Shown here in pieces: positions 1 to 8,502 of a DNA stretch of 64,000 nucleotides (positions within the stretch are counted from its first letter, which is position 1; each line of letters opens with the position of its first letter). Source of the DNA: Chryseobacterium bernardetii (GTDB lineage Bacteria > Bacteroidota > Bacteroidia > Flavobacteriales > Weeksellaceae). The notes under the pieces are model-generated. The model ran no database searches. It was not told where the DNA came from and saw only the letters and a list, made by a program, of their open reading frames with translations. The stretch lies in contig NZ_CP033932.1 of NCBI RefSeq assembly GCF_003815975.1, positions 248,001 to 312,000 of the forward strand, read 5' to 3'. The position numbers and the translations under genes were made by a program.

Positions 1-2
1 AT

Positions 3-2180
3 CTTCATAAAACAGGAAATCCTAATCAGGCAAGGCCATTATCTACAAAGTCTAATCTGACGATGATGGAAACTCCTCAGCCAATTGCTATTGTTACTCA
101 CGAAATCATTGAGCAGCAACAGTCTAAACAGCTGAGTGATGTTCTTCAGAATGTAAACGGGATGTATATCACTTCATCCAGAGGAAATTCTCAGGATAGT
201 TTTGGTGGGCGCGGTTTTATTTTAGGAAATGATAATATTTTCAAGAATGGATCAAGAGTAAATAGCGGAGTTTTTCCTGAAGTAAGCGGTCTTGAAAGAG
301 TTGAAGTTTTAAAAGGATCCAACGCAATGCTTTATGGAAATACTGCTGCGGGAGGTATTATCAACATGATAACCAAAAAGCCTAAATTCAATTTTGGCGG
401 AAGCATAGGATTAAACGGCGGAAGCTGGAATTCTTACAAACCAACAATTGATGTTTACGGCCCATTGTCTAAAAATATTGCTTTCAGAGTAAATGGGGCT
501 TATGAATATGCTGAAAGCTTCAGAGATGTGGTACAATCTGAAAAATATTATTTCAACCCTTCATTCTTATTTAATTTAAGTGATAAATCCCAATTAATTG
601 TTGAGGCAGATTATCTTAAAAATAACTTTACTCCGGATTTTGGTCTTGGATCTATTACTGAAAAAGACCAAAGCTACAGATTGAATGATGGACTTTCCAG
701 AAATGTTTTCTTTGGGACTGACTGGCAATATCAAAATGTACAGCAAGCTTCTACGAATGTAACTTTTAATCATCAATTCAACGAAAGATGGTCTTTAAAT
801 GCTACGGCTTCTTACCAAAACTACACGAAAGATTATTTTTCTTCTGAAAGAGTACAATGGATCTATGAAACTAAAGACAAAACTGTAGATCCCAACAGAT
901 TATCCTGGAAAAGACCTTTTGGTAGAACATACAACGAGCAAAATTATACTTCTGCACAAGTAAACATCAACGGTGAATTCAATACCGGGAAAATCAACCA
1001 TAAGGTATTAATTGGTTCGGATGCAGATTACAGCCAGGCAGATGCTTATGCCTATAATGTTACAGATCCAAAAAACCTTCTCTATTTAGATGATCCTTCA
1101 ACATGGGGAAATATTGACATGCCTACTTCTACTCTTACTACAAGAAACAGAATCAATACAAGAAGAATTGGGATCTATGCACAAGATTTTATCAGCTTAA
1201 CAAAGCAATTAAAAGTAATTGCTGGATTAAGATGGTCTTATGTAGAAAATATGCCAACACTAACAACCCGTTTTGCATCAAATGAGAAATTTGAAGTAGC
1301 AAATTCTTCAACTTCGGATAATGCATTCTCCCCAAAAGTAGGATTGGTTTATGCTCCGAATGAAAATCTTTCGGTATTTGCAACGTATACAAATTCATTT
1401 GCTTCAAATGCAGGATATACTTCAGATCAGTTTGGTACTGTAAACACCAATCAATCTGTTACGCAAATTCAAAATCAACTAGCCGGGCTATCAAAACAAA
1501 GCATAAAACCATCAACAGTTGATCAGTATGAAATTGGTGTTAAAAAGAATTTCTGGAACAATGCTTTAGCAGTTAACTTAACGGCTTACCAGATCACGTA
1601 CAACAATTATTATCAAACCTATTGGTTCATTCCTACAACTACGCCTAATGCAGCACCAGTAAATTCAACCGATACCAACCTTAAAGAATTTGCAGGAAAC
1701 ATGAGAAGCCGTGGTGTAGAATTAGATATTACGGGAAATCCAACAGAAAACTTATCAATCATCGGAGGGTTTTCTTATAACAATTCTGTTTATCTTGACA
1801 CTCCTGAAAAAGGATATATTGAAAAACAGAGATTGGTGAGAACACCAGCAACAACGGCAAATGCCTCGGTTTTCTATAAATTTACAAACTATGTAAAAGG
1901 GTTGAAAATTGGAGCTGGAATTTATTACATTGGAGACAGAATTGCCGGATGGAATGATACTAAATCAACAAATACAAGCAGAAATAATGTAAGCAGAATG
2001 TTTGATCTAAAAGATTATACTACAGTTTCTGTATCTGTCGGATATGAATGGAAAAAATTCTCTATCCAGGGAAGAGTAGGCAACCTGTTTGATGTTGTAA
2101 ACTACAATGTTCACGAAAACTATTCTGTGAACCCAATCACTCCAAGAAATTATTATTTTACATTGACCTACAAACTGTAG
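3..2180 (+). CDS. TonB-dependent siderophore receptor, 5' truncated by window edge
   Basis: This is an outer-membrane gated channel that imports ferric siderophores using TonB-ExbBD energy. The frame is open to the left edge (in-frame codons LHKTGNPNQARPLSTK precede the first Met at 63), so the signal peptide, any carboxypeptidase-like repeat and the TonB box lie outside the window. The plug domain is visible at about residues 15-110 (for example LERVEVLKGSNAMLYGNTA and GGIINMITKKP). It is followed by a long barrel of alternating aromatic strands ending NYYFTLTYKL. Resemblance is to the FhuA/FpvA-like siderophore-receptor class. The ligand cannot be read from sequence. A hairpin terminator follows, then a PepSY-type membrane protein that often accompanies such receptors. 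Confidence 0.93.
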   Translation, partial: LHKTGNPNQARPLSTKSNLTMMETPQPIAIVTHEIIEQQQSKQLSDVLQNVNGMYITSSRGNSQDSFGGRGFILGNDNIFKNGSRVNSGVFPEVSGLERVEVLKGSNAMLYGNTAAGGIINMITKKPKFNFGGSIGLNGGSWNSYKPTIDVYGPLSKNIAFRVNGAYEYAESFRDVVQSEKYYFNPSFLFNLSDKSQLIVEADYLKNNFTPDFGLGSITEKDQSYRLNDGLSRNVFFGTDWQYQNVQQASTNVTFNHQFNERWSLNATASYQNYTKDYFSSERVQWIYETKDKTVDPNRLSWKRPFGRTYNEQNYTSAQVNINGEFNTGKINHKVLIGSDADYSQADAYAYNVTDPKNLLYLDDPSTWGNIDMPTSTLTTRNRINTRRIGIYAQDFISLTKQLKVIAGLRWSYVENMPTLTTRFASNEKFEVANSSTSDNAFSPKVGLVYAPNENLSVFATYTNSFASNAGYTSDQFGTVNTNQSVTQIQNQLAGLSKQSIKPSTVDQYEIGVKKNFWNNALAVNLTAYQITYNNYYQTYWFIPTTTPNAAPVNSTDTNLKEFAGNMRSRGVELDITGNPTENLSIIGGFSYNNSVYLDTPEKGYIEKQRLVRTPATTANASVFYKFTNYVKGLKIGAGIYYIGDRIAGWNDTKSTNTSRNNVSRMFDLKDYTTVSVSVGYEWKKFSIQGRVGNLFDVVNYNVHENYSVNPITPRNYYFTLTYKL

Positions 2181-2206
2181 AAAAACTTTATAATTACTTC
2201 TTTATT

Positions 2207-2242
2207 AAAAGTGGAAATTGCATTTTTGCAGTTTCCACTTTT
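2207..2242. terminator. Hairpin after the siderophore receptor
   Basis: An 11-bp perfect stem (aaaagtggaaa / tttccactttt) encloses an inner tgca-tttt-tgca stem. It lies 27 bases after the receptor stop codon. The A- and T-rich flanks on both sides suit termination in either direction. Confidence 0.7.
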
Positions 2243-2271
2243 GAAATTTAAAAACAAAACAAAAAAACGAT

Positions 2272-2787
2272 ATGGATAAGATTAAAGACACAAGAAGTTT
2301 CATGAGAGTTACACACCGTTATCTGGGATATTTCTTGGCTGGTATTATGGCCGTGTATGCTGTAAGTGGAATTATTCTGGTCTACAGGGACACTGATTTT
2401 TTAAAGAGTGAAAAAAAATATGAGAAGACTTTATCTGTCAATCTATCTGAAAAAGAATTGAAAAAGGAACTTAAAATGAAAGGCCTTGAAGTGGAAAAGA
2501 CTGAAGGTACTATTCTCCATTTTAAAAGAGGAACTTATGATTCGGCAACAGGAGTTGCAAAATATTCAAAAATGGAACTGCCTTTTGTACTGGATAAAAT
2601 GGTTTCGCTTCACAAATCTCAGTCTAAGGATGCTATTGCGCCTTTAAGTGTATTTTTCGGAGTGGCACTTTTCTTCTTTGTTATTTCAAGTTTCTGGATG
2701 TTTAATCCTAAAACAAAAGCTTTCAAACGTGGAATTAAATTTACAATTGCAGGGCTTATTATATCCATTATTCTTTTATGTATCTAA
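2272..2787 (+). CDS. PepSY-associated membrane protein
   Basis: This is a 171-aa inner-membrane protein. A first transmembrane segment spans about residues 19-39 (GYFLAGIMAVYAVSGIILVY), preceded by RVTHRYLGY, which is typical of PepSY-TM proteins. A charged, Lys/Glu-rich periplasmic stretch covers about 45-115, and two more hydrophobic segments lie at about 121-143 and 152-171. PepSY-TM proteins in Bacteroidota frequently sit beside siderophore receptors and are proposed to reduce or release periplasmic ferric siderophores. It follows the receptor in the same direction, so an iron role is inferred. It is shorter than the usual 380-500 aa PepSY-TM reductases, so it may be a minimal form. The specific function is unproven. 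Confidence 0.7.
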   Translation: MDKIKDTRSFMRVTHRYLGYFLAGIMAVYAVSGIILVYRDTDFLKSEKKYEKTLSVNLSEKELKKELKMKGLEVEKTEGTILHFKRGTYDSATGVAKYSKMELPFVLDKMVSLHKSQSKDAIAPLSVFFGVALFFFVISSFWMFNPKTKAFKRGIKFTIAGLIISIILLCI

Positions 2788-3020
2788 ATTATAAAAGCAA
2801 TTAAGGCTTTTTTAGCTTTAATAACATCTGATTCCCGCAGCTCTGGCGTATTACTATAAATTGTGAAATATTCAACAAATATGTAAAAAATACACCTTCT
2901 ATCTCATTGATATTATTAACATTAATTTAGAAAAATTGTCTAAAATTAAGAGTCTGGCACATTTATTGTTTTTTCTTTAATTCGTGAATAATAAACATTT
3001 AATTATTAAAATAATAAATT

Positions 3021-3611
3021 ATGAAAAAACTTATTGTAACAGGAGTATTAGCTATAGCAGGATTAACAGCAACTGCCAACGCTCAGATTCAGAAAGGTAA
3101 TTGGATGGTAGGGGGAAACCTTGCAGGTGCTAATTTTGGTTTAAATGAAGGAGCAGGATATGATTTTGCTATTCAGCCAAAGGGTGCTTATTTCATTGAA
3201 GATAATCTTGCAGTAGGGGGTTATGTAGATTTAGGATTTAAAGGAGCTAAAGATGCGCCAACTACTTTCACATATAATGTTGGAGCATTAGGACGTTACT
3301 ATCTTAACCCGGGAGAAAAAGGAGTGGATAATTTACTACACCACGGAAGATGGTTCTTCGAAGGTAACGTAGGGGTTGGAGGAATGTCTATCTCTAAAGG
3401 AGGTTCTTCTTCTAATGGTCTTAACTTCGGATTCGGTCCTGGTTATTCTTACTTCATTACACCGAATATTGGTTTAGAAGGTTTAGTTAAATATGATGCC
3501 AATGCGGGATTCGGAAGCGGTGGATACACAAACAAAATTACTTTTGGTTTAGGATTCCAGATTTATCTTCCAACATCTAAAGCAAAGCAAATCATCAATG
3601 ATGTTAAGTAA
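3021..3611 (+). CDS. Outer-membrane beta-barrel protein
   Basis: The 196-aa protein has a clear Sec signal peptide (MKKLIVTGVLAIAGLTATANA, predicted cleavage before Q). The mature part is rich in Gly and aromatics with alternating hydrophobic strands (GNWMVGGNLAGANFGL, FAIQPKGAYFIEDNLAVGGY, ITFGLGFQIYL). This pattern matches the small OmpA/OmpX-like eight-stranded barrels common in flavobacteria. There is no C-terminal peptidoglycan-binding domain. It is monocistronic: a 233-base gap lies upstream and a strong terminator downstream. The role (structural or passive pore) is not determinable from sequence. The abrupt A/T-rich leader and Gly-rich codon choice suggest a well-expressed gene. Confidence 0.8.
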   Translation: MKKLIVTGVLAIAGLTATANAQIQKGNWMVGGNLAGANFGLNEGAGYDFAIQPKGAYFIEDNLAVGGYVDLGFKGAKDAPTTFTYNVGALGRYYLNPGEKGVDNLLHHGRWFFEGNVGVGGMSISKGGSSSNGLNFGFGPGYSYFITPNIGLEGLVKYDANAGFGSGGYTNKITFGLGFQIYLPTSKAKQIINDVK

Positions 3612-3638
3612 TCACTGAAACACTTATATAAAAAAATG

Positions 3639-3670
3639 AAAGCGGCCCGGAATTATTCTGGGCCGCTTTT
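3639..3670 (+). terminator. Rho-independent terminator of the barrel gene
   Basis: A 10-bp GC-rich stem (aaagcggccc / gggccgcttt) is followed by a T run. It sits 28 bases after the stop codon and also faces the convergent peroxiredoxin gene. Confidence 0.85.
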
Positions 3671-3708
3671 CGTACAAATTAAAACTAAACTATAAAAAAT
3701 CAAATAAA

Positions 3709-4344
3709 TCATGTATTGGGTTGAGGGGTATATCTTAAATAAGGTTTTATTTCAGTTACTCCTTTAGGAAATTTTTTAATGGCATCTTCTGTAGAAACCG
3801 CCGGTGGAACAATTACATCTTCTCCGTTCTTCCAGTTTACCGGAGTGGCTACCTGGTAATTATCCACAAGCTGTAAAGAATCCAATACCCTCAGAATTTC
3901 ATTAAAGTTTCTTCCAGTAGAAGCAGGATACGTAATAATAAGTCTCACCTTTTTAGCAGGGTCAATAATCAATAAAGAGCGCACTGTAGCGGTAGCTGAA
4001 GCATTCGGATGAATAAAATCATAGAGTTCAGAAATTTTCCTTTCCTTATCCGCAATGATCGGAAACTGTACATCAGTATTCTGGGTTTCATTAATATCTT
4101 TTATCCAATTCTGATGATCTTCTACACCATCTACGCTTAAAGCAATTACTTTGGTATTCCTCTGGGCAAATTCAGACTGTAATTTAGAGGTATATCCTAA
4201 TTCTGTAGTACAGACCGGTGTATAATCTGCCGGATGTGAAAATAAAATTCCCCAGGAATCTCCCAGATAATTATAAAAATTAATATCCCCTAAAGATGAT
4301 TCTGCCTGAAAGTTGGGTGCTGTATCTCCTAATTTGATTGACAT
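3709..4344 (-). CDS. 1-Cys peroxiredoxin (Prx6 family)
   Basis: This cytosolic thiol peroxidase reduces H2O2 and alkyl hydroperoxides. The 211-aa protein carries the Prx6 active-site motif HPADYTPVCTTE with peroxidatic Cys45. There is no second Cys anywhere in the protein, which fits a 1-Cys mechanism. The conserved Arg region (ATVRSLLIIDPAKKVRL) and the long Prx6 C-terminal domain (TPVNWKNGEDVIVPP) are both present. Length matches the family. The gene stands alone between two convergent or divergent neighbours. Its promoter carries a palindrome centred on the -7 element (see the operator entry), suggesting control by a stress-responsive repressor. Confidence 0.95.
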   Translation of the reverse strand: MSIKLGDTAPNFQAESSLGDINFYNYLGDSWGILFSHPADYTPVCTTELGYTSKLQSEFAQRNTKVIALSVDGVEDHQNWIKDINETQNTDVQFPIIADKERKISELYDFIHPNASATATVRSLLIIDPAKKVRLIITYPASTGRNFNEILRVLDSLQLVDNYQVATPVNWKNGEDVIVPPAVSTEDAIKKFPKGVTEIKPYLRYTPQPNT

Positions 4345-4361
4345 AATATTTCGCGTTTGTT

Positions 4362-4382
4362 AGTCTACAAATTTAGTAGACT
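4362..4382 (-). promoter_or_regulatory. Palindromic operator over the peroxiredoxin promoter
   Basis: An inverted repeat AGTCTAC-N7-GTAGACT is centred on CAAATTTA. On the minus strand this reads TAAATTTG, a perfect Bacteroidota -7 element (TAnnTTTG). The site ends 18 bases upstream of the peroxiredoxin start codon. A dimeric repressor bound here would block the promoter. The regulator's identity is unknown. Confidence 0.6.
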
Positions 4383-4441
4383 TTTTTGATACTGGCAAAA
4401 TTTTTGCTGAAAATTTATATCTTTAATGTAAAATTTTATTC

Positions 4442-5329
4442 ATGGAGAAAACCGGACTCACCTACATAGACCTGGTGTATAAGGTATTGGAAAATTGGTA
4501 TGTAACGTTTGCAGAGCTTACTCCTAAACTGATTGTGGGTATTTTGGTATTTACATTCTTTCTTATTACAAGTAAATACTTGAGCCAGATTGCTGTAAAA
4601 TTATTTCATAAGTTCTTTCCAAAAAGCCAGAAAGAGAGTTCATTGGTTACTTTAATCAGTGTATTCAGGTTTTTGATTATGCTGATGGGAACATTTATTT
4701 CACTTGAGATTATGGGATTCAGTGGCTTTCTCTGGAAATTCATCGGAAGTTTGGGAGTTGCCGGGGTAATTGCCGGGGTTGCTTTAAAAGACCTTGTTTC
4801 AAGTATTTTCTCAGGAATGCTGATTGGCATAGACAAGGCATTTAAAGTAGGTGACTATATTACGATCGGAACTCATTCCGGCACCGTACAGGAAATCGGA
4901 TTTTTAACAACCAAAATTCTTACCGATGATGGAAAGAAAGCTTACATTCCCAATCAGGTAGTTTTCAATGCTCCTTTTTACAATATTACGGCTTCCCCTC
5001 AACGAAGAATTATCCTGAACTTTGAAATTCCGGCAGACGAAGATATCAGCAAAGCCCAGAAAGGAATCCTTGATGTGATCAAAAACCTGGATAATGTAGA
5101 TAAGCTGGATACTGCAGAAGTTATTTTTACAGATCTGAAGCAAGGGTCATTCAATCTGCAGGTTAAATTCTGGATCAAGATTGGCGCTAATCTGGCGCAG
5201 GTAAGAAGTAAAGCTTATCTAAATATTAAAGAGCGTTTTGATGCAGATAAAATCCAACTGGTTACACCAACCAGTATTAGTATTACGAATGGAGATACCA
5301 GTTTACCTGAAAGCCATCAGGATAAGTAA
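4442..5329 (+). CDS. Small-conductance mechanosensitive channel (MscS family)
   Basis: This inner-membrane channel opens on hypo-osmotic shock to release solutes. The 295-aa protein has three N-terminal hydrophobic segments (about residues 26-48, 72-90 and 96-118). The pore helix region GSLGVAGVIAGVALKDLVSSIFSGMLI shows the Gly/Ala packing typical of MscS TM3. It leads into the beta domain (FKVGDYITIGTHSGTVQEIGFLTTKI) and an alpha/beta C-terminal domain. Length matches E. coli MscS (286 aa). It is divergent from the peroxiredoxin gene and followed by its own terminator. Confidence 0.93.
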   Translation: MEKTGLTYIDLVYKVLENWYVTFAELTPKLIVGILVFTFFLITSKYLSQIAVKLFHKFFPKSQKESSLVTLISVFRFLIMLMGTFISLEIMGFSGFLWKFIGSLGVAGVIAGVALKDLVSSIFSGMLIGIDKAFKVGDYITIGTHSGTVQEIGFLTTKILTDDGKKAYIPNQVVFNAPFYNITASPQRRIILNFEIPADEDISKAQKGILDVIKNLDNVDKLDTAEVIFTDLKQGSFNLQVKFWIKIGANLAQVRSKAYLNIKERFDADKIQLVTPTSISITNGDTSLPESHQDK

Positions 5330-5352
5330 TTTACTATACATAAAAAGTAAAG

Positions 5353-5379
5353 ACCACTTCAAAAATGAGGTGGTTTTTA
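5353..5379 (+). terminator. Terminator after the MscS gene
   Basis: The hairpin accac...ggtggt is followed by a T run, 23 bases downstream of the stop codon. Confidence 0.7.
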
Positions 5380-5450
5380 TTTATGGTGATTTGCTAAAAA
5401 ACTGAGCCTACAGATTTTTGAAACCTTCCAGACTTAATGGTATCCATTAC

Positions 5451-5488
5451 TTCAAAACAAAAAAAACCGTTCCAAAATCGGAACGGTT
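5451..5488 (-). terminator. Rho-independent terminator of sucC
   Basis: A nine-bp perfect stem (aaccgttcc / ggaacggtt, 5465-5488) is followed, on the minus strand, by a run of eight T. It lies 26 bases beyond the sucC stop codon. Confidence 0.85.
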
Positions 5489-5513
5489 CTCTTATTTATT
5501 TAAAAATTTTAGA

Positions 5514-6704
5514 TTACGCTAAAACTTCTTTTACTTTGTTTGCAGCTTCTTCTAAAGTAATTGCAGAGTGAACCGGAAGGCCAGACTCATCAATTAATTT
5601 TTTAGCTTCTACAGCGTTCGTTCCCTGTAATCTTACGATCAATGGAACCGGAAGGCTACCCATAGCTTTGTAAGCATCTACAACCCCCTGAGCAACTCTG
5701 TCACATCTTACGATACCTCCAAAGATGTTAATTAGGATCGCTTTTACGTTTGGATCTCTCAAGATAATTCCGAAAGCAGTCTGTACTCTCTGAGCATCTG
5801 CAGTACCACCCACGTCAAGGAAGTTAGCAGGGTTACCACCTGATAATTTGATGATATCCATAGTTGCCATTGCAAGACCGGCACCGTTCACCATACAAGC
5901 AACGTTACCATCCAATTTTACGAAGTTAAGACCAGCTTCACCAGCTTCTACGTCCATTGGATCTTCTTCTCTTGTATCTCTTAATTCAGCTAAATCTTTG
6001 TGACGGAATAATGAGTTATCATCTAAAGTTACTTTAGCATCTACCGCGATAATTTTGTTATCAGAAGTTTTCAACACTGGGTTGATTTCGAAAAGAGATG
6101 CATCAATACCTGTATACGCATTGTAAAGAGAACCGATGAATTTTACAAATTCTTTGAAAGCATTCCCTTCAAGACCTAGGTTGAAAGCAATTTTTCTTGC
6201 CTGGAACCCTTGAAGACCTAAAGCCGGATCAATGATTTCTTTGTGGATTAAATGAGGAGTTACTTCAGCAACGTGCTCAATATCCATACCACCTTCAGTA
6301 GAATATACGATCGTATTTTTACCTTCAGCTCTGTCTAAAAGAATAGAAACATAAAATTCTTTAGTTTCTGATTCACCTGGATAATATACATCCTCTGCAA
6401 CCAAAACAGAATTTACTTTTTTACCCTCAGCAGAAGTTTGTGGGGTTACCAACTGCATTCCGATGATGTTCTGAGCGTTTTCTTTAAGTTTATCCATGTT
6501 CGGAGAGAACTTTACACCACCACCTTTACCACGTCCACCTGCGTGGATCTGAGCTTTTACTACCCACCCTTGAGCGCCGGTTTCAGCAGTTAGTTTTTCA
6601 GCAGCAGCTACAGCTTGGTCTACGTTGTTTGCAACGAAACCACGTTGGATAGCTACTCCATACTTTGATAAAATCTCTTTTGATTGATACTCGTGAAGAT
6701 TCAT
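5514..6704 (-). CDS. sucC: Succinyl-CoA ligase (ADP-forming) subunit beta
   Basis: SucC pairs with SucD to convert succinyl-CoA to succinate with substrate-level phosphorylation in the TCA cycle. The 396-aa protein begins MNLHEYQSKEILSKYGV. It has the ATP-grasp glycine loop GGRGKGGGVKF, the nucleotide/Mg region FEINPVLKTSDNKIIAVDAK, and the CoA-ligase half (NGAGLAMATMDIIKLSGGNP, NIFGGIVRCD) ending in ITLEEAANKVKEVLA. Length matches the family. sucD is not adjacent here, so the two subunits are unlinked at this locus, as is common in Bacteroidota. A -7 TAAATTTG promoter lies 39-46 bases upstream. Confidence 0.97.
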   Translation of the reverse strand: MNLHEYQSKEILSKYGVAIQRGFVANNVDQAVAAAEKLTAETGAQGWVVKAQIHAGGRGKGGGVKFSPNMDKLKENAQNIIGMQLVTPQTSAEGKKVNSVLVAEDVYYPGESETKEFYVSILLDRAEGKNTIVYSTEGGMDIEHVAEVTPHLIHKEIIDPALGLQGFQARKIAFNLGLEGNAFKEFVKFIGSLYNAYTGIDASLFEINPVLKTSDNKIIAVDAKVTLDDNSLFRHKDLAELRDTREEDPMDVEAGEAGLNFVKLDGNVACMVNGAGLAMATMDIIKLSGGNPANFLDVGGTADAQRVQTAFGIILRDPNVKAILINIFGGIVRCDRVAQGVVDAYKAMGSLPVPLIVRLQGTNAVEAKKLIDESGLPVHSAITLEEAANKVKEVLA

Positions 6705-6742
6705 ATTATTTTTATTATTTTATTTTAATATTTAAAGGTTGA

Positions 6743-6775
6743 CAAATTTACTAAAAAGACATGGAAGTTCAAGAT
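6743..6775 (-). promoter_or_regulatory. Putative sucC promoter
   Basis: On the minus strand a TAAATTTG -7 element (6743-6750) is preceded, at about 19 bp, by CTTGAA as a -33-like element. This matches the flavobacterial TTG-N19-TAnnTTTG consensus. It is a pattern call only. Confidence 0.5.
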
Positions 6776-6834
6776 TCTTCATTCAAAAATTAAAGATTCG
6801 TTCCTTGATTTTTGACATGTTTATACATTTTTCC

Positions 6835-8112
6835 TTATTCTTCCGCTAATTTTTCAGACTGAGATCCGATGAACGGAATCCTTGGTGCAAGGAAATATCC
6901 TGTAAGACTGGCAAATAATATCGGAACAAAATAAGTGAACCCGGTTAATGTTCCCAGAATAATGGTTGTACTCATTGGCGTTCTCGTAACACAGGCATTA
7001 ATTGCCGCCATACAGCTTACAATGGCCAGCGTGGTATCCACACCTGGGAATACATTGTGAATAATTAATCCCAAAGTGGTTCCTACAAAGAACAGCGGAA
7101 TGATAAAACCACCCCTCCAGCCTGAAGTTACTGTAATGGCAATAGCCAATATTTTAAATACGAGTACAAGAATCAGGAAATTCAACCCAAAGTTTCCTCC
7201 GATTAACTGATTGATCTCATTGTGTCCGAAATATCTTGTGATCGGAAAATTGTATGCAATAATTCCTAAAAGAATTCCGCCTACTAATGTTTTGATATAA
7301 ATGGGAAACTTTCTGTATTCAAAAAGTTTTTTGAAGAATTTCACTACGAAAATGAAAACCCAGCCGAAAAAAGTTCCGACAATTCCAAACAATACAGCAT
7401 ATAAAAAATCATATACCCCAGTGTAATGGTAGGCTTTCAGATCCCAGGTTGCGCCAATTCCAAGATGGATAATCAAAGCGAACATCAGGTAACTGAAACA
7501 GCTTGCTACCAATGCCGGAATAATGGCTTTGTAATATTCAACAGCATGTTTATGGTGCAGTATTTCCAGGGAAAAAAGACTTCCTCCCAGCGGAGCTCCG
7601 AAAAGAGCTGTAAAACCGGAAGCCATCCCTGCAATACTTAATGAACGCAACTCTTCACCTTTTAATCTGAAAATCTTCCCTAGCCAGGTTCCTGTAGATC
7701 CTGTTACCTGTACCAAGGGAGCCTCTGGTCCTAAACTTCCTCCGGATGCTACACAAAATAAGGAAGAGAGAATCATGGATGGATTATTTTTCGGATCCAG
7801 TTTTCCTTTGTTGAACCTGATGTTATTAACAATCAGATGGATTTCCCCCGGATCTCCGATAAAGTGGATTACCAGCCCTGCCAGCAAACCGCAGACCGCC
7901 ATTGTCGGAATGACCTGCCAGCCTTGAAAGTGGGCTAAAAATTCAGTAAAATGTTCCAGTACGATCCAATATCCACCGGCAATAATACCACCAACCAGAC
8001 CTGTAAAGGCCCACATGAAAAAAGTACGGCTGAATACGAACGGATTAAACCTTATGGGCTGATCTAAAAGGTTGAATGTTCTTATAAGCCGTCTTCTTCT
8101 GTTGATTTTCAT
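6835..8112 (-). CDS. ClC-family chloride channel / Cl-/H+ antiporter
   Basis: This is a polytopic inner-membrane anion channel or exchanger. The 425-aa protein carries the family's filter motifs. GGSLGPEAPLVQVTGS corresponds to the GKxGPxxH/E loop with its glutamate gate, and GWRGGFIIPLFFVG corresponds to GxFxP. There are roughly ten hydrophobic segments. No C-terminal CBS domains are present, so it is the short bacterial form like E. coli ClcA. The charged start MKINRRRRLIR is cytosolic. It is the last gene of a minus-strand operon, two bases after the DUF423 stop codon. The physiological role (acid resistance or volume control) is inferred from the family. Confidence 0.93.
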   Translation of the reverse strand: MKINRRRRLIRTFNLLDQPIRFNPFVFSRTFFMWAFTGLVGGIIAGGYWIVLEHFTEFLAHFQGWQVIPTMAVCGLLAGLVIHFIGDPGEIHLIVNNIRFNKGKLDPKNNPSMILSSLFCVASGGSLGPEAPLVQVTGSTGTWLGKIFRLKGEELRSLSIAGMASGFTALFGAPLGGSLFSLEILHHKHAVEYYKAIIPALVASCFSYLMFALIIHLGIGATWDLKAYHYTGVYDFLYAVLFGIVGTFFGWVFIFVVKFFKKLFEYRKFPIYIKTLVGGILLGIIAYNFPITRYFGHNEINQLIGGNFGLNFLILVLVFKILAIAITVTSGWRGGFIIPLFFVGTTLGLIIHNVFPGVDTTLAIVSCMAAINACVTRTPMSTTIILGTLTGFTYFVPILFASLTGYFLAPRIPFIGSQSEKLAEE

Positions 8113-8114
8113 TC

Positions 8115-8501
8115 TTAGATTTTATTTTTAGCAAAATAAAGAATCAGCATTCCCCAGCTTAAGATCATCAATAATCCACCAAGCGGAGTAACAGGTCCTA
8201 AAAACTTAAGATTGGCTCCCATATAATCCTGCATGCTCAGGAAATAGATACTTACAGAAAATAAAAATGTTCCTGCAATCATTAAAATGGAAGTCCATTT
8301 TTCTGTGGAAGTTTCAAATTTTAAAATATATCCTATGATCAGCAGAAAAAATGCTGCATACATCTGGTATCGTACTCCGGTTTCAAAACTTTCCAGTCTT
8401 TCCACTGATAATATTTTCTTTAAGGCATGAGCACCGAATGCACCAAGAATCACAGACAGCATTCCATAAACGGCTCCAAAAATCAGGGTAATTGTTTTCA
8501 T
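8115..8501 (-). CDS. DUF423 small membrane protein
   Basis: The 128-aa protein has four predicted transmembrane helices. It opens ITLIFGAVYGMLSVILGAFGAHALKKIL, the hallmark GAFGAHAL motif of DUF423 (YwdK/YgdD family). The second half contains YMGANLKFLGPVTPLGGLLMILSW, also typical. The biochemical function of the family is unknown. It lies one base after the upstream gene's stop codon and two bases before the ClC gene, so it is translated from the same operon. Confidence 0.88.
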   Translation of the reverse strand: MKTITLIFGAVYGMLSVILGAFGAHALKKILSVERLESFETGVRYQMYAAFFLLIIGYILKFETSTEKWTSILMIAGTFLFSVSIYFLSMQDYMGANLKFLGPVTPLGGLLMILSWGMLILYFAKNKI

Positions 8502-8502
8502 T

